In this document: positions 34,140-45,360 of the stretch, piece after piece
Layout: each line of letters opens with the position of its first letter
Numbering within the stretch: position 1 is the first letter of the stretch
Origin: Leptasterias polaris
Taxonomy: Eukaryota; Echinodermata; Asteroidea; Forcipulatida; Asteriidae
Direction: 5' to 3'
Length of the DNA stretch: 64,000 nt
Assembly: GCA_037783415.1 (NCBI GenBank)
Contig: JAZGTN010000058.1
Coordinates: forward strand, 3,632,001-3,696,000
Notes under the pieces: model-generated
Databases searched by the model: none
What the model saw: only the letters and a program-made list of their open reading frames with translations
Told to the model about the DNA's origin: nothing
Made by a program: the position numbers and the translations under genes

Positions 34140-36888
34140 ATGGCTTCCTATGGAAAGGACGATTTTGTATTCGAAGGGTTTGATGACTATAATTTCAGCG
34201 ATTTTAGTGATTTTTCTGACGATGATAGGCAAGAGGAAAGCGATGTTGATTCTTATGAATCTGAGGATGTGCGTCAGTATTGCGTATGCGGTGGTACATT
34301 GACAAAAAATATGATAGGATGCGACGGCGAAAATTGCCCCGTCGAGTGGTGGCACTACGAATGTGCAGGCATGACTGCCGACACGATCCCGGACGGCGAT
34401 TGGTACTGCTCCCTTTGCCTTCCAGTTTCAGAACCAGATTTGTCAGGTAAGATTTGTTTAATGAAAAAGAACATTAATATACTTATTTCGGCTTATAGTA
34501 AAAGATAGCATCCTAATCTTTGATATATTTGTGGGTAGTGGCCGAACCAAAAAAAATGATAAAAACAAAACGAACTTGTTAACGTCAAACGTCCGATCGC
34601 TCATGGATCGCCGAGACGAAACAAAGGCAAGCCAAGCCGGGCGTAAAAACAACTCCGTGGTCGTGGAGCAAATGTATTTTTTTGTATGCAGTACCGTCAA
34701 CTACAGCAAGAATATCATTGATTATGACAAAGGAACATATTTATTTGATATGCAGATCTTGTCTTATTAAAATAAATGGTTATGGTCAAAATAAATTCAG
34801 TTCGATATGTTGCTGGCTTTCTTGACGATTCTGTCGGCTGCCATTTTGGACGATACCATTTTTATTACAGGGAGTGTTGTTTAATTATACTTCAAATTTC
34901 ATCCCCCTAAATAACAATCTCAATGTTCATGGGCTTACCCAATATTTAATATGGTAAAATCAACATGGTTCATTCAATTTTTAAACACTTTGGTTGGATT
35001 GGAGTCAACCTCTCTCACAATGTTCTCACCATAGAGAATGGAATCCACCAATCTTATAAATGGACTGTGACTCCATATGTGCATATCCTTGTGCTCTTCT
35101 CATTTAATTTGTTATATTTATTGTTTATTACATATTAATGAATCTGAATTTCTTCTTTAAAACCAATTACAACGTTTCTACATTGTTTTCATGCAGATCC
35201 TTCATTGTTACAAGCTTCGACTTGTGCCACCTCAACTAATGATGCCAACAGGATCAACCTTGGTGCATCCACGGGCAAGGCCAAGGGAAAAGGTATTTTA
35301 AATTATCCTTGGTTTAAAAAATTTTAAACTCATGTGTACTTAAGACTTCCATTTAACAAATAATTTTAAATCCCAACAGAATTGCACTAACGTTTTGTTC
35401 ATATATATCGTTTGCCCTCAGCTGGAGCTAAAACATTGAAAGCCAAGGCAACGACTTCAGAGGCTACAAAAACATCAGATGATGGGAAAGTGAATAGAAA
35501 GCCAAGACAAAAAGGTAATTAAAATTTAACATACCATACATTTATTTAAAGCTGTGCCCTTTCCAAGATTTATTAAGTGACACTTCATTTCTGAAAATTC
35601 TTAAAACAAGACTAAAACATCATCCGTTTTATTTAAAGGTATGATACATCATTGGTTTTTGGAAGAAAACATTAATTCCGATCATCTAGTCTTCAAAATG
35701 CACATTTTCACCATTTGTGAAAAACTTTCTTCAGTGTTCATTGTTATAAATAAAACATATTACTTATTAAAATAAACCACTTATTGCATCCACACACTGG
35801 TGTAAATCCAAAACAAAATTCAATTACAAGTTTATAATTACTAAAAATCATGTATATTATTCCTTCAATCAGCACCTGAACGCCCAAAGAACTCTTTCAC
35901 CAAGGAAGATGCGCTCAACTGTGCGACAGCATTGTTTGTAGCCAGCCTACAAAGCATGCGAGATCATCCGATCTTCAACTGTGGCAGCCAGGCATCACTA
36001 GGAGTTATCAATCTGGTAACACAACTTCTTCTCAACAGTGAAGAAGCGCACTTCTTAGAGTTTTGTAAGTGTTCGGTGTTGGCCCTGTGGCTTGTGCTTA
36101 CAGGATGTGAACAAAAGCTGTTGAAACCAGAGGTTTACGAATTAATGTGGAGGAGTTTTCATTCATATCGTTTTAGCTCATGTGCTGAATGGGACAAGTT
36201 ACTCAAAGCGCTCAAAATCTCCCCAATGTCCGAACACTCCATTAAATTGTCATATCAGTACCTAATACAGTGTGTTTTTGGTAAGCTGATGAAGCACAGA
36301 AATGAAAAAGACTTGCCACAGAAGGAATCGGCCACCGACTCGGAAATTGAAAAAGAGGAAGAAAAGGTATTGCGTTATGTGGCTGGCTACATACCATTTG
36401 CTTTGTTGAAGAAATATAGGAAACAAAAAAACAACACAGCAAATATGTATTGCAAATTTCTTGAATGTTGGTCAGTTCCAAGTATAAGCTCTGGAAGAAC
36501 ATTCTTAACTTACACAAAAGAATGGATCGATGCACAGGATAGAGGTAGATTGTTTCGAGTTTCTGATGATGTATATTTGTTTTTTCGATCAATGGAGTTA
36601 GTCAGTAAGTTGTTTCTTACTACTTCAAACCTTCAGAAAATGTCATCACTAAACATTAACAAAGTCTTAATGGAGAACATCTCAATGAATTACAGAGTGC
36701 AAACATACTGGTGCGGTTTGACCGATGATAAATTGAATGGTGATGCATCTAAAAACTTCATGGAAATCATAATCAAATTTTACATTAAAATAAGATGTAA
36801 GGCTTTCTTAAAGGTGTACCTTGACATAAGAAAGGCAACTAAGGAGGTATCAAAGAAGGGTGAAAAGGCCCTACGTAAAGGCTTGTAA
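34140..36888 (+). CDS. PHD-finger protein with transposase-like C-terminal region, 4 exons
   Basis: Exons 34140-34446, 35197-35292, 35422-35514 and 35873-36888 join in frame to 503 residues. All three introns have GT-AG ends and are phase 1. The ATG sits in a good context (CCAAAATGG). Residues 10-45 are very acidic. A PHD finger follows with C48, C50, C61, C66, H72, C75, C90 and C93 (C4HC3), containing MIGCDGENCPVEWWHYEC, similar to PHD fingers that read histone H3 tails. Exons 2-3 encode a Lys/Ala/Thr-rich linker. Exon 4 has a region with VLRYVAGYIPFALL, DRGRLFRVSDDVYLFF and a basic end KALRKGL. From memory this layout resembles multi-copy, unnamed invertebrate proteins probably spread by transposons. 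It lies between inverted repeats. The role is unknown; chromatin reading during transposition or a targeting cargo is inference. Confidence 0.8.
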
Positions 36889-37371
36889 ACGGACTGCACA
36901 AAAAACAGTACATTGTAATTCCAAATATTACTGCATGCCCAAATTATGCTTTTAATCCAACAATTAAATTGCAGTGGTACTACTCCAAATTCAGAATAGC
37001 AGTATAGACCTTTACCATGCTGCAGCTGTCTTGGTCACGTTCTCAAATTCTCATAAAGCAACAGAGGTACCAGACTATTTGCTCCTCCAGCCTCGGTTTG
37101 GTTACACTGCTTTGAATGGAAGAAAAACAAGATGGTTGCACCATGATCAAGGTCTATAAAAGGAGTTTCTTGTTGCAAATTTTCTACATGTAGCAAGTGT
37201 TTATATTATAATTATAAGTATGTACATGTATCTACATAAACTTATATTACACTGCGGTCATGTTCATGATATTTGCTTCACATGAATATTGAATATCTAT
37301 GTGTCAACTACTTGACAGTAATGGGAACTGTACAAAATGTTAAAAACTTTGGGATTGATATTGAACTAATT

Positions 37372-39525
37372 TTACTTTTGTTTGGGTCTCTTGGGGAGGG
37401 GTGTATCGTCAATGCATGGAGCAACGTTCTCTTCCCTGTCTTTTTTTACATTACCCCGCTTGGATGCTTTGATGGCATCCCTTGAGACATGGAATGCCAT
37501 CATATTGTGGCCGAACTGCTCTGCAGTTGGGTTGTCACAGCTTCCCCCCGATGATCTTTGTTTACTAAAATACATTTCCAGTGGGTCTTGGTTGAAGTTT
37601 GCACTGAGCAGGTACTCCACCTCCGGGTTTTGGAGAAGTAGCTGTGCTAATTCTACGAAAGAATTCACTGAGGAGAAAAAATAAAACATAAAATCAGATC
37701 AAGACCTTGACAAAGAATGTACATGTACTTGTTTTTTGCAATTACAAAATGTTAACTTTCAAACACTCAGTGCAAACAGTCACAGATGTGTGATGTGTGT
37801 GACTGGGGTACATAAGAAATATACAAAGTTGGGTTGGTCTAGTTTAAGTTTGGTACATGTGAAAAAAGTTCCACAAAATAATTTGTTTAATTAATGATAC
37901 AGAAAGTTGTTGTCAGAAGTCAAACACTGAGTTCTGGTTTAACTGAAATGTCATTAGAACTCAAATAACAAATTCCGGGCTTTACTATTTAATGTCAAAT
38001 TTTAATTGTTGTTCCTGTGATGTGAAATTTTTAATAGTAAACTTTTATTTAGTGTAGTTCGTCACAATCACGGAGCCGTCAGAATGTTTTAATCTTATTA
38101 TTATAATTATGTGAAATTTCAATGTTGTAAGATGTTTACTTTTCTTGTCAATTCAGTGGGAAGAGTTTGTAGAGAGAAGACGAAACGAACAATCCAAAAG
38201 GTGTGTACACTTGATCTATGTACCCGAACACCTGAAAACATGTTACTGATCTCAAGATTGTCTTTCAGTTGAAAAGAGATAATTCAAACAAAGTAGCTTC
38301 ATGGCCACATCAAACAAAACCATATCGACTTACCAGTTATCCGGAGTCCCTCGACCGTTTCCCGGCTTAGGCACATCTTTCGTTTTGCGTCTTTGTCAAT
38401 GTTCTCGAGGCTGTTTGTTTCCTTCTCCCAGGTGTCCAAAAAGCCAAGAAAATCACCCTTCAACCACTGTAAAGCAAATACATGAAGTGTTAATTATTGT
38501 GGAAGCTGGTAAAATGTGTTTTGTATAAAGGCATTATGTATTTGAAGTGTATTTAAATGTTTTTTTAATTAAAGTCTTCCTCAACATGTATACATGGCAA
38601 GCCTCAAAGTTTACTAGAAGTGCCCTTTAAACATACAAGTGCCCTTTACTCAAGACAGTGGCCTTGCCCCTTCAGGGATGACATTTAAGGCCCGACACGT
38701 ACTAAGCATGATATTACAAATATTGTTCAAATCTATAGGCCTTCTTTGGAACACAATGTTTGAAAATGCTTGACTTTTTAAATTTTAAATACTGTTATTT
38801 AAAAGATCAAGGACTCTGTGTTACCTTATTGCTTCATATCCCTTTATACAACAAGGTTTAAAGTTGATTTTTATCCCCAGTCTATTAAAAAAATGCTTGT
38901 TTACCTTGAAGCGCCAGTCGTCAGCACTTCTGTATGGTGCCAGGGCCGCCTTCTGCTTGTGAAGACACTCATGGGGATTACTCACGTTCAGGCAATCAAA
39001 GAATTGGTCGAAGTTGGTGATGAACAGCTCTGTAGACTTTGTGTCATGTCGTCCAAGGGCACGAAAGGCATTGGCAACGGTGGTACTCAATACCTACGAA
39101 CAGAATCATTTCATAGTATTTCTATTTAAAGATTTGGTGAATTACTATGCATTTAGGCTTCATGTTACACCTTATAATTTTTGAACAATAATTTAGTTTG
39201 AAATAATAATAATGTGCCATCTTGTATATTTTGAAATGTTGATTTTCTGTAAAAAAAAATAAAAAATAGGTAACTTGCTGACCGTGACTTATTTTTAAAG
39301 AAAATAAGTCATTTAAATAGACACAAATGTATACATGAAGGCACAAAGTGTTTTTTAAGATGTAACAAAAGTAATAAATTAAACAACTTGTTTCCGTTCA
39401 AACGGCTACTAAGCATTCAAAATTCATTCGCTCATGAAATTCCATTTTTTTTTCAAAATCGGCCCAAACATGGGCATTGCATCTTTAACATACCTGGGTA
39501 GCCATGTAGACACGCATTCTCAAAG
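37372..39525 (-). CDS. P-element/THAP9-like transposase, C-terminal exons
   Basis: Four minus-strand exons splice in frame: 39525-39494, 39093-38905, 38466-38334 and 37667-37372. All have GT-AG introns (400, 438 and 666 nt). They encode LRMRVYMATQ, then VLSTTVANAF with ITNFDQFFDCLN and PYRSADDWRF. TVEGLRIT and VNSFVELAQLL follow, then NFNQDPLEMYFSKQRSSGG with NPTAEQF and a basic tail. These match the order of conserved blocks in P-element and THAP9 transposases. The N-terminal THAP domain and the first catalytic region were not found upstream (39526-40830), so the gene is partial, or its 5' exons are too diverged to see. In-frame text before the first listed exon (EHLHLTPA) also looks family-like but is preceded by a stop. 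Confidence 0.75.
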
Positions 39526-40833
39526 CTGGAGTCAAGTGTAAATGTTCATATAAAGTTTAATTAATTTAAACTTAAAGACTATTTTCAATCTAAAAAGTTA
39601 CTGGCGGCCATCTTGGAGAAAATTAAAAGAAAAAAAAGAAAACAGATTGAGTGGCATTTGTTTAATAAATGTTCTGTTTGATTTCAACACTTAAAATATT
39701 AAATACTATTTAAAAAATATAATAATTTATTAGGCCTGACTTTTTTAAATTTTTAATGAGACAAATAAACCTCATTTCATTTGAGAACTTGTACACATAG
39801 GCCTTTACAACAAATTTAAAATGAAAATATTTAGGGAGCCTAAATTGCATAAAAATATAGTATATGAAAATTATAATTTAATAAAAAAAAATCATGTGAA
39901 ATGTTACCAATTTATACTATTCAGGTTTTAATGCGACCAAATGAATGCATTATAAAGAAAAATTAGTGCTAAAATAGCCTAGTTCATTTCAATTGAAATA
40001 CCATAACATAACAAGTGAAATACACACACAGGAATCAGTTGTAGGATTTTTTCCCTATACAACGTGTACAAAACCTTATATGGCCAACGACTGTTGCATG
40101 TCTTATTCTTTAAAGAAATCATTCCTCCCGTCTTTACAGGGCTTATCATGTTCATTTTAAGTTTCAAACCCATGAAATATGGTTTATTGGGCTATTTTTA
40201 AATAATGGAATAACATTTAAATTATATAAGGTGCAATTGTGAAAAATATATTACAAAATGTACATCGTTACAAAATCTTGAAACGTAGAAAAAATGAGAT
40301 TTTTCACAACGGTTTTTCCGATTGTGTAGCTCTGTGTATGAAGTTCATATGGATATCAACGTGTTGCGAAAACACTTACGAACACATCAACATGTTTGTT
40401 AGACGTAGGAAGCAGTAGGAAAAAAAGTTTTACCCAAAATAGTAATATCATATTTTTTAGGTTTTCATGTATCATTTCCTGATATATTACGTTGAAACTC
40501 ACCAAGAGATAGGCCGATTTTGACGGTTGAAACTGCGACAGAAAGCGGCCGACCGGCTCTACTGAAAGCCATCCATGCCATGCACAAGCGATACACAACG
40601 CATGCGCTGCACCCGTTTGTTGAGCGAAGCTCTGCTCCAGTAAGGCATGAGTCGCAGGGAAGAAAAAGACGGGGACCAGCGATGAGCAGCGAAACGCGGT
40701 AACACACATGGTGCACGAAGGGCTTGCTGTGGTCAGCAATGTTTACACGAGCCGCGGGAGGTCCCATAGACTTTCTACAGAGCCAGGCAAAGCGCTAATT
40801 GGATTTTGAGTGGCCTGGGGTAATAAAAAGCGA

Positions 40834-40871
40834 AGTTGTAACTCCTTCCGTGGTCCTTTGGTTGAACTATG
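40834..40871 (-). repeat. Right terminal inverted repeat
   Basis: Reverse complement of the left repeat over 26 bp without mismatch, plus the terminal CATAG. The extra bases between core and tip repeat the word GTTGAAC that also forms the flanking direct repeat. Confidence 0.7.
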
Positions 40872-42539
40872 GTTGAACAGTCATCAAAACCCATATTCCC
40901 GCGTTCCGATCCCGCGCGCGCCAAAAAAAAGGGTAGTAGGCCTATATCCACCGACACTGCAGATTCTGAATCAGTGGATCCGGACACTAGCTAGCACTAC
41001 AGCTTCTGGTAACTTCAAGATTTATCAGCCAAGAAATGGGTGAAGAAACTATTGTACAATCCCGTCCAACAAAAAATAAAACCCACTATACAGATGTCCA
41101 GTTTCCGACATTAACAGTTGGCACCACACGTGAAGATAATCCATTAGGTATTTTGATACCTACATGTACGTGTATACTAGCTATCATTGCCCGATAGTGT
41201 CTTTAGCAACTCTCTGACATTGCCAAAACCACAATCCATGCAGGGCTAGATTACGTAATTTCAGTTACTGCATTGGGTCCATGCAGTATGCGCGTGCGAC
41301 GATCCGTAGGGACCCACTGTACATACTGTACATACTGTACATGTAACTGTACACGTATAGTATACCATTTAGAACCCGGCTAGTGTGGCATCTAACGGAC
41401 CTCAACAAAAGCTTTATACAATCTATTCTTAGGGCTTATATTAGAAGTAACCTCTACGTGTAAATGTTCTGTGTGTTAAGTATACCGTAGAACAGCCTGT
41501 CCAGAAATGCAAAAGTGATCACTTTATAATTTACTTTTCATTTCATCTTCATGATATATACATATAAATATTTTTTCAAAGACAATGTAGAAGCGCATTC
41601 CAGCGTTACAAAACAACTTTTAAACTGACACGTCCCTTATCTCTTGTAAACATTGTAAATAGTATCCAGAATGTCCCTACCAGGCAAAACACTGAACATT
41701 TACATGGTCTATATGAGATTTTATTTTTACATTGTGCTGTACGGAAAGTACTTTAAAAATGTGAACCTTGTAAACCAACTGATTGAAAATGTTACGTCTT
41801 TCAGTGAAAAACTAAAATCCATCAGTTTACACGACAATTATTGAAGGTCCACCAATGTCCAGTAGGCATAGCAATTCGCTCTGACCATAGAGCAAGATAC
41901 CAAAACCAAACTGCCAGTTACATAATTAGTGTCATAGTTTTATTTAATATACCGGTACATGGGGTGTGCTGAGTAATGTTGTGTGGGGGGGGGGGGGGGG
42001 GGGGACACAGCTTAAGCATGGACATGGCTCCAGATTTGATATTGCTTAAATAAACTGTTAATTGTCATCGTTTATCAGCCTGTGTGGTAAAAACTAATGG
42101 TGGTCCAATTATTTTTCTAAAAACTATTTGCTCTCATCTCAAGTGAGACATTGCCTGAGACAGGTATAAACGGTGTCAAGCACATAAAATCAAATGTTGA
42201 CAAACACTTCAGGTAAATTATCTGCCTCAAAATCGGGGAATTGTCTTCGCGGGTGCATTTGCAGAGTGAGCAAATGGCGCTGTAATAAGAACATCATACA
42301 TAACATTGGTTCAAGAAACAGAAGTCATCTTATCAAGAATATAGCTCTATGATCACATCTATGCGCAATTCAGTACCGTAAAGTTTGGTCAAAACACAAT
42401 CGAGCTACACCGAAAACCAGAAGCGATTGAACAATGGTCATTGTCCACAAAGCACCGGCAAGGCTGAGTCCCCACTATAGAACTGCTTCAAGTTTACACT
42501 CCATCAAGGTATCTTCGATCCAGTGCAATATCCTTCTCC
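40872..42539. other. Intergenic, nothing recognised
   Basis: No open frame with a domain. Small TGTACA-rich repeats at about 41317-41356 and a run of 20 G at 41985-42004. A P-tip-like CATAGAGCAAG occurs at 41885. Confidence 0.4.
41985..42004. repeat. Poly-G tract, 20 bases
   Basis: Uninterrupted G run, likely length-variable and prone to sequencing error. Confidence 0.9.
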
Positions 42540-42543
42540 TTAA

Positions 42544-42949
42544 AGGGACACGTTGCCTTGGATCGGACGAGTTGGTCTATAAAAAGCGTCTACTGTGACC
42601 GTTTGTTATAAAATGCATATGCATGGTTAGAAAGATGTTTTAAAAGTAGAACACAATGATCCACACAAGTATGCCTCGAAATTGCGTGGTTTTCCTTTTA
42701 CTTTGCGAACTAAACACGTACGGTCCGCCATAGGGAGTCAAAAATTTGACTCCCTTAAATGGCGGACCATGTTAGTTCACGATGTAACAGGAAAACCACA
42801 CAATTTCGAGGCATACTAATTTTGTGTGGATCATTGTATTCTACTTTTAAAACATCTTTCTAACCATAACAAATTATGCATTTTATATAACAAACGGTCA
42901 CAGACGCTTTTTATAGACCAACTCGTCCGATCCAAGGCAACGTGTCCCT
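42544..42949. mobile_element. Complete 406-bp palindromic MITE with TTAA duplication (Kolobok- or piggyBac-type ends)
   Basis: Starts AGGGACACGTTGCCTTGGAT and ends with its reverse complement, flanked by TTAA at 42540-42543 and 42950-42953. Almost the whole length folds on itself. The centre is GGAGTCAAAAATTTGACTCC, with ATTGCGTGGTTTTCC and its inverse on either side. TTAA duplications are made by both piggyBac and Kolobok transposases; an AGG start fits Kolobok better. A truncated relative is at 12308-12562. No transposase inside. Confidence 0.9.
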
Positions 42950-42953
42950 TTAA

Positions 42954-43222
42954 GCATAGAGCAAGGACCATAAGGAAGTCACCCAAGTCTCGACACTCTT
43001 GGGTGGCAGGTCTTTTTCTGCAGCTGCGCCACGCATCTGGAACTCCAGAAAATTCAAATCACTTCTCAAAACTTATCTTATATGTCACAAGTTTTTTAGG
43101 CTTGATTTAGTTGTACCGCCCCTATCTGTTTTCTTTCGTTTGTTTTTGGTTTACTGCGCCTTGTATTAACACCCAGCAGGGTGGATAATCATGTGCGCAT
43201 AACAAGTTTCTTTATTATTATT
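42954..43222 (+). pseudogene. LINE 3' end fragment beside a P-like tip
   Basis: CATAGAGCAAGGACCATAAG at 42955-42974 resembles the P-type terminal repeat at 33935. From about 43008 one frame reads RSFSAAAPRIWNSRKFKSLL, the C-terminal block of an L2/CR1-like RT polyprotein with a deletion of the usual LPxxIR piece. A 3' UTR ending in a TTATTA tail (about 43212-43222) follows. It is the same kind of 3' end as the LINE at 7 kb. Confidence 0.65.
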
Positions 43223-45123
43223 ACTAATATAGGAAGTGTTTTTTGCAGACCACTCAAAATTGCTAGCCCTTTGCCCAGCTATTTGACCCTTTGACCCCTG
43301 GTCAACCGCAATAAACAAAAAACGTAACAGACTGTACTGTTCTAATCATGAGCAAGCATCCAGCCAAGGTCGCATGCACTGCAGCCAACGGCAGCTGTAA
43401 TCTTTCTGAGTCTTCCAAATTCGTAGTTAACTTCGGTGTACAGTTCGAACAACCACATATACTGTGTACACCAGGAGTAAAACACCGAGAACGATCGAAC
43501 AGGTCGAAATAAACTTGTTCCACTCTACAATTGTATTTCCACATACAATGCAGCCTACACTATATTTGTTTCCTTTTTCTTTACATGACCATGCTATGAT
43601 GTTTCAAGCAAAGACAAACTATGTTATTAAATACAGAGCAATGAGCTTTAGTTCCTTGCTGTATGGATATTAATAAAGGGTTTTGTTTGATAGGTTGGTT
43701 GTTGGAGCAATTGTTTGTATTAAAACATTCATCAAAAACACATTACCATAAAAGTAATTATATTACTTAATTTTACCACTTGTGGAAATTGCAATCAGAA
43801 CGGCGGATTCCTACAATTAATTGGATTGTGCCATAATGTTACAATGTTTTTAACGTGTTCAAAGAGATATTTTCAAGATTCTATGGCTTGGTCCCTGCTG
43901 AACTGTACTAAATGACCATTTGACCAGTGTAAACCACAACAAACGAAAACTTGATTACGTGTTCTCAACATCCATCCGTTCAAGGCCACAGCCGATGGTC
44001 GAATCGTTACTTAACTCGACATCATGCGTGCAGTAACCCCAGCGATCTAAATTCTAAATATTTTCAGTACAGTGCATTTCAGTAATTGTAGGGTACAGAA
44101 ATCGTCTTCGATTACTTCTATAGTTGGGAGTACATTCTAGTCTCAGGGATATTCTTCCTCTTGTTGTTTTATTTCTACTTATCAATCATATCAATCATTA
44201 TTAATATGAATATTGTAGCATTATGTTGAACCATAGAGAAAGGATTGAACCTAACATGCAATATTAATTAGGGTTCAGAAATGTGTAAGGAGCCGAGGGT
44301 GCATGTTTTATACCGAAAGAAATATTGTTGTGTGAAATATGTGTACAATTAATTGTCAAGTTTTTCCAGAAAGCGGTGGAAATGTCCCTGGTACTTCACA
44401 AACCACCAAACTTGTAGGCCTACACACTTAAAATAAAAAAATATATATATAAAAATACTAAATAATATTAATAAGAAAACGAGCACCCCAGCAAAAAACG
44501 CATGTCAGCACCTTGGATGTATACACACCATTCATGCCATAATTGTTTTTGGATAGACGGTTTTAAATGTAATGTTGACCTTTGTCGGGCTGCAGAAACT
44601 ATAATTACGAAATTGTTTTGTAACATCTACATCCACATTTACATATATTCTCATAATAGTTAACATCCTGTTCAAATCTTAAAATTTAGGTAATGTCGGT
44701 ATATTTTACACGTAGGATGTCCAGTGGTATTGAAGTAGCCGGGCCTATTGTTTATTGCAAGAATAGTTGTGAATTAGTCACACGATGTCAACATTTCCCG
44801 TTGAGCACTTGCCCCGTCTTTTTCAAAATGTTTCTCGGGATACAGGCCCTTGTAACCCGACAGTGCTAATTTATGCTTTAGCCTATATCATTCCCAAATG
44901 ATTTTCAAAATGTTGAATGCAAAATAAAAAGATTCACAGCTATCTGAAACTGAATACGCATTTTTGCAAGTTAACCGTTGACATAGCAAAGGTTCATTAA
45001 AATATAGCGCCCTCATATGCCTTTTGTAAATTAAAAAAAATTATCGTCGAATGAAGTTAATTCTTTTAAAAGTTAAATAAAATAATATGTACGGCGAATT
45101 AAAATTATGCATCTTGTTAACGC
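43223..45123. other. Intergenic, nothing recognised
   Basis: AT-rich. A P-tip-like GTTGAACCATAGAGAAAGGA is at 44225-44244. No gene or RNA seen. Confidence 0.4.
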
Positions 45124-45358
45124 CTCCGAAGGCGTCCGACTTCGTTCTTTGCTGTCTTCTCGGAGGGTCGTCTCCGCACCCAGGCAGTGGTATTTTCTAT
45201 AGCCCCAGCCCAGCGGTTCTGGAACCAGGCAGACCCTCGGCCGCCCTGGCACGCACGGTCTTTGCTTTACCGGGGCCTTGTCTGCAGAGCCGCTTCATTC
45301 GTGGGTGTCTGAGCACCTCCGGCCCCCATTAGCCTGCTTCTCCGAAGGCCTCCGACTT
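45124..45358. other. GC-rich block flanked by 19-bp direct repeats
   Basis: CTCCGAAGGCGTCCGACTT at 45124-45142 recurs with one mismatch at 45340-45358. The 197 bp between are markedly GC-rich against very AT-rich surroundings. An open frame crosses it without recognisable domains. The direct repeats look like a long target duplication or a two-copy tandem repeat. Origin unknown. Confidence 0.5.
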
Positions 45359-45360
45359 GC

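Larger units (their letters stand above)
33935..40871. mobile_element. Putative P-type DNA transposon carrying a PHD-finger gene
   Basis: The ends are inverted repeats that begin CATAG and share a perfect 26-bp core, starting AAAGGACCACGGAAGGAG, at 33942-33967 and reverse at 40834-40859. Outside them GTTGAAC stands at 33928-33934 and 40872-40878. That is a 7-bp direct repeat, one short of the usual 8-bp target duplication of P elements; being almost palindromic, it could also extend the inverted repeats. Inside lie a spliced PHD-finger gene on the plus strand and, facing it, exons of a P-element/THAP9-like transposase on the minus strand. P-type assignment rests on the transposase and the terminal CA; the unity of the element is inference. 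Confidence 0.6.

Noticed and set aside
36242..36592. Minus-strand 116-codon frame in exon 4 of the PHD gene
   Set aside because: Antisense shadow of a well supported coding exon.
40356..40767. Minus-strand frames as the missing THAP exon of the transposase
   Set aside because: The Cys spacing only partly resembles THAP and the invariant Trp and following Cys/His pair are not in place.
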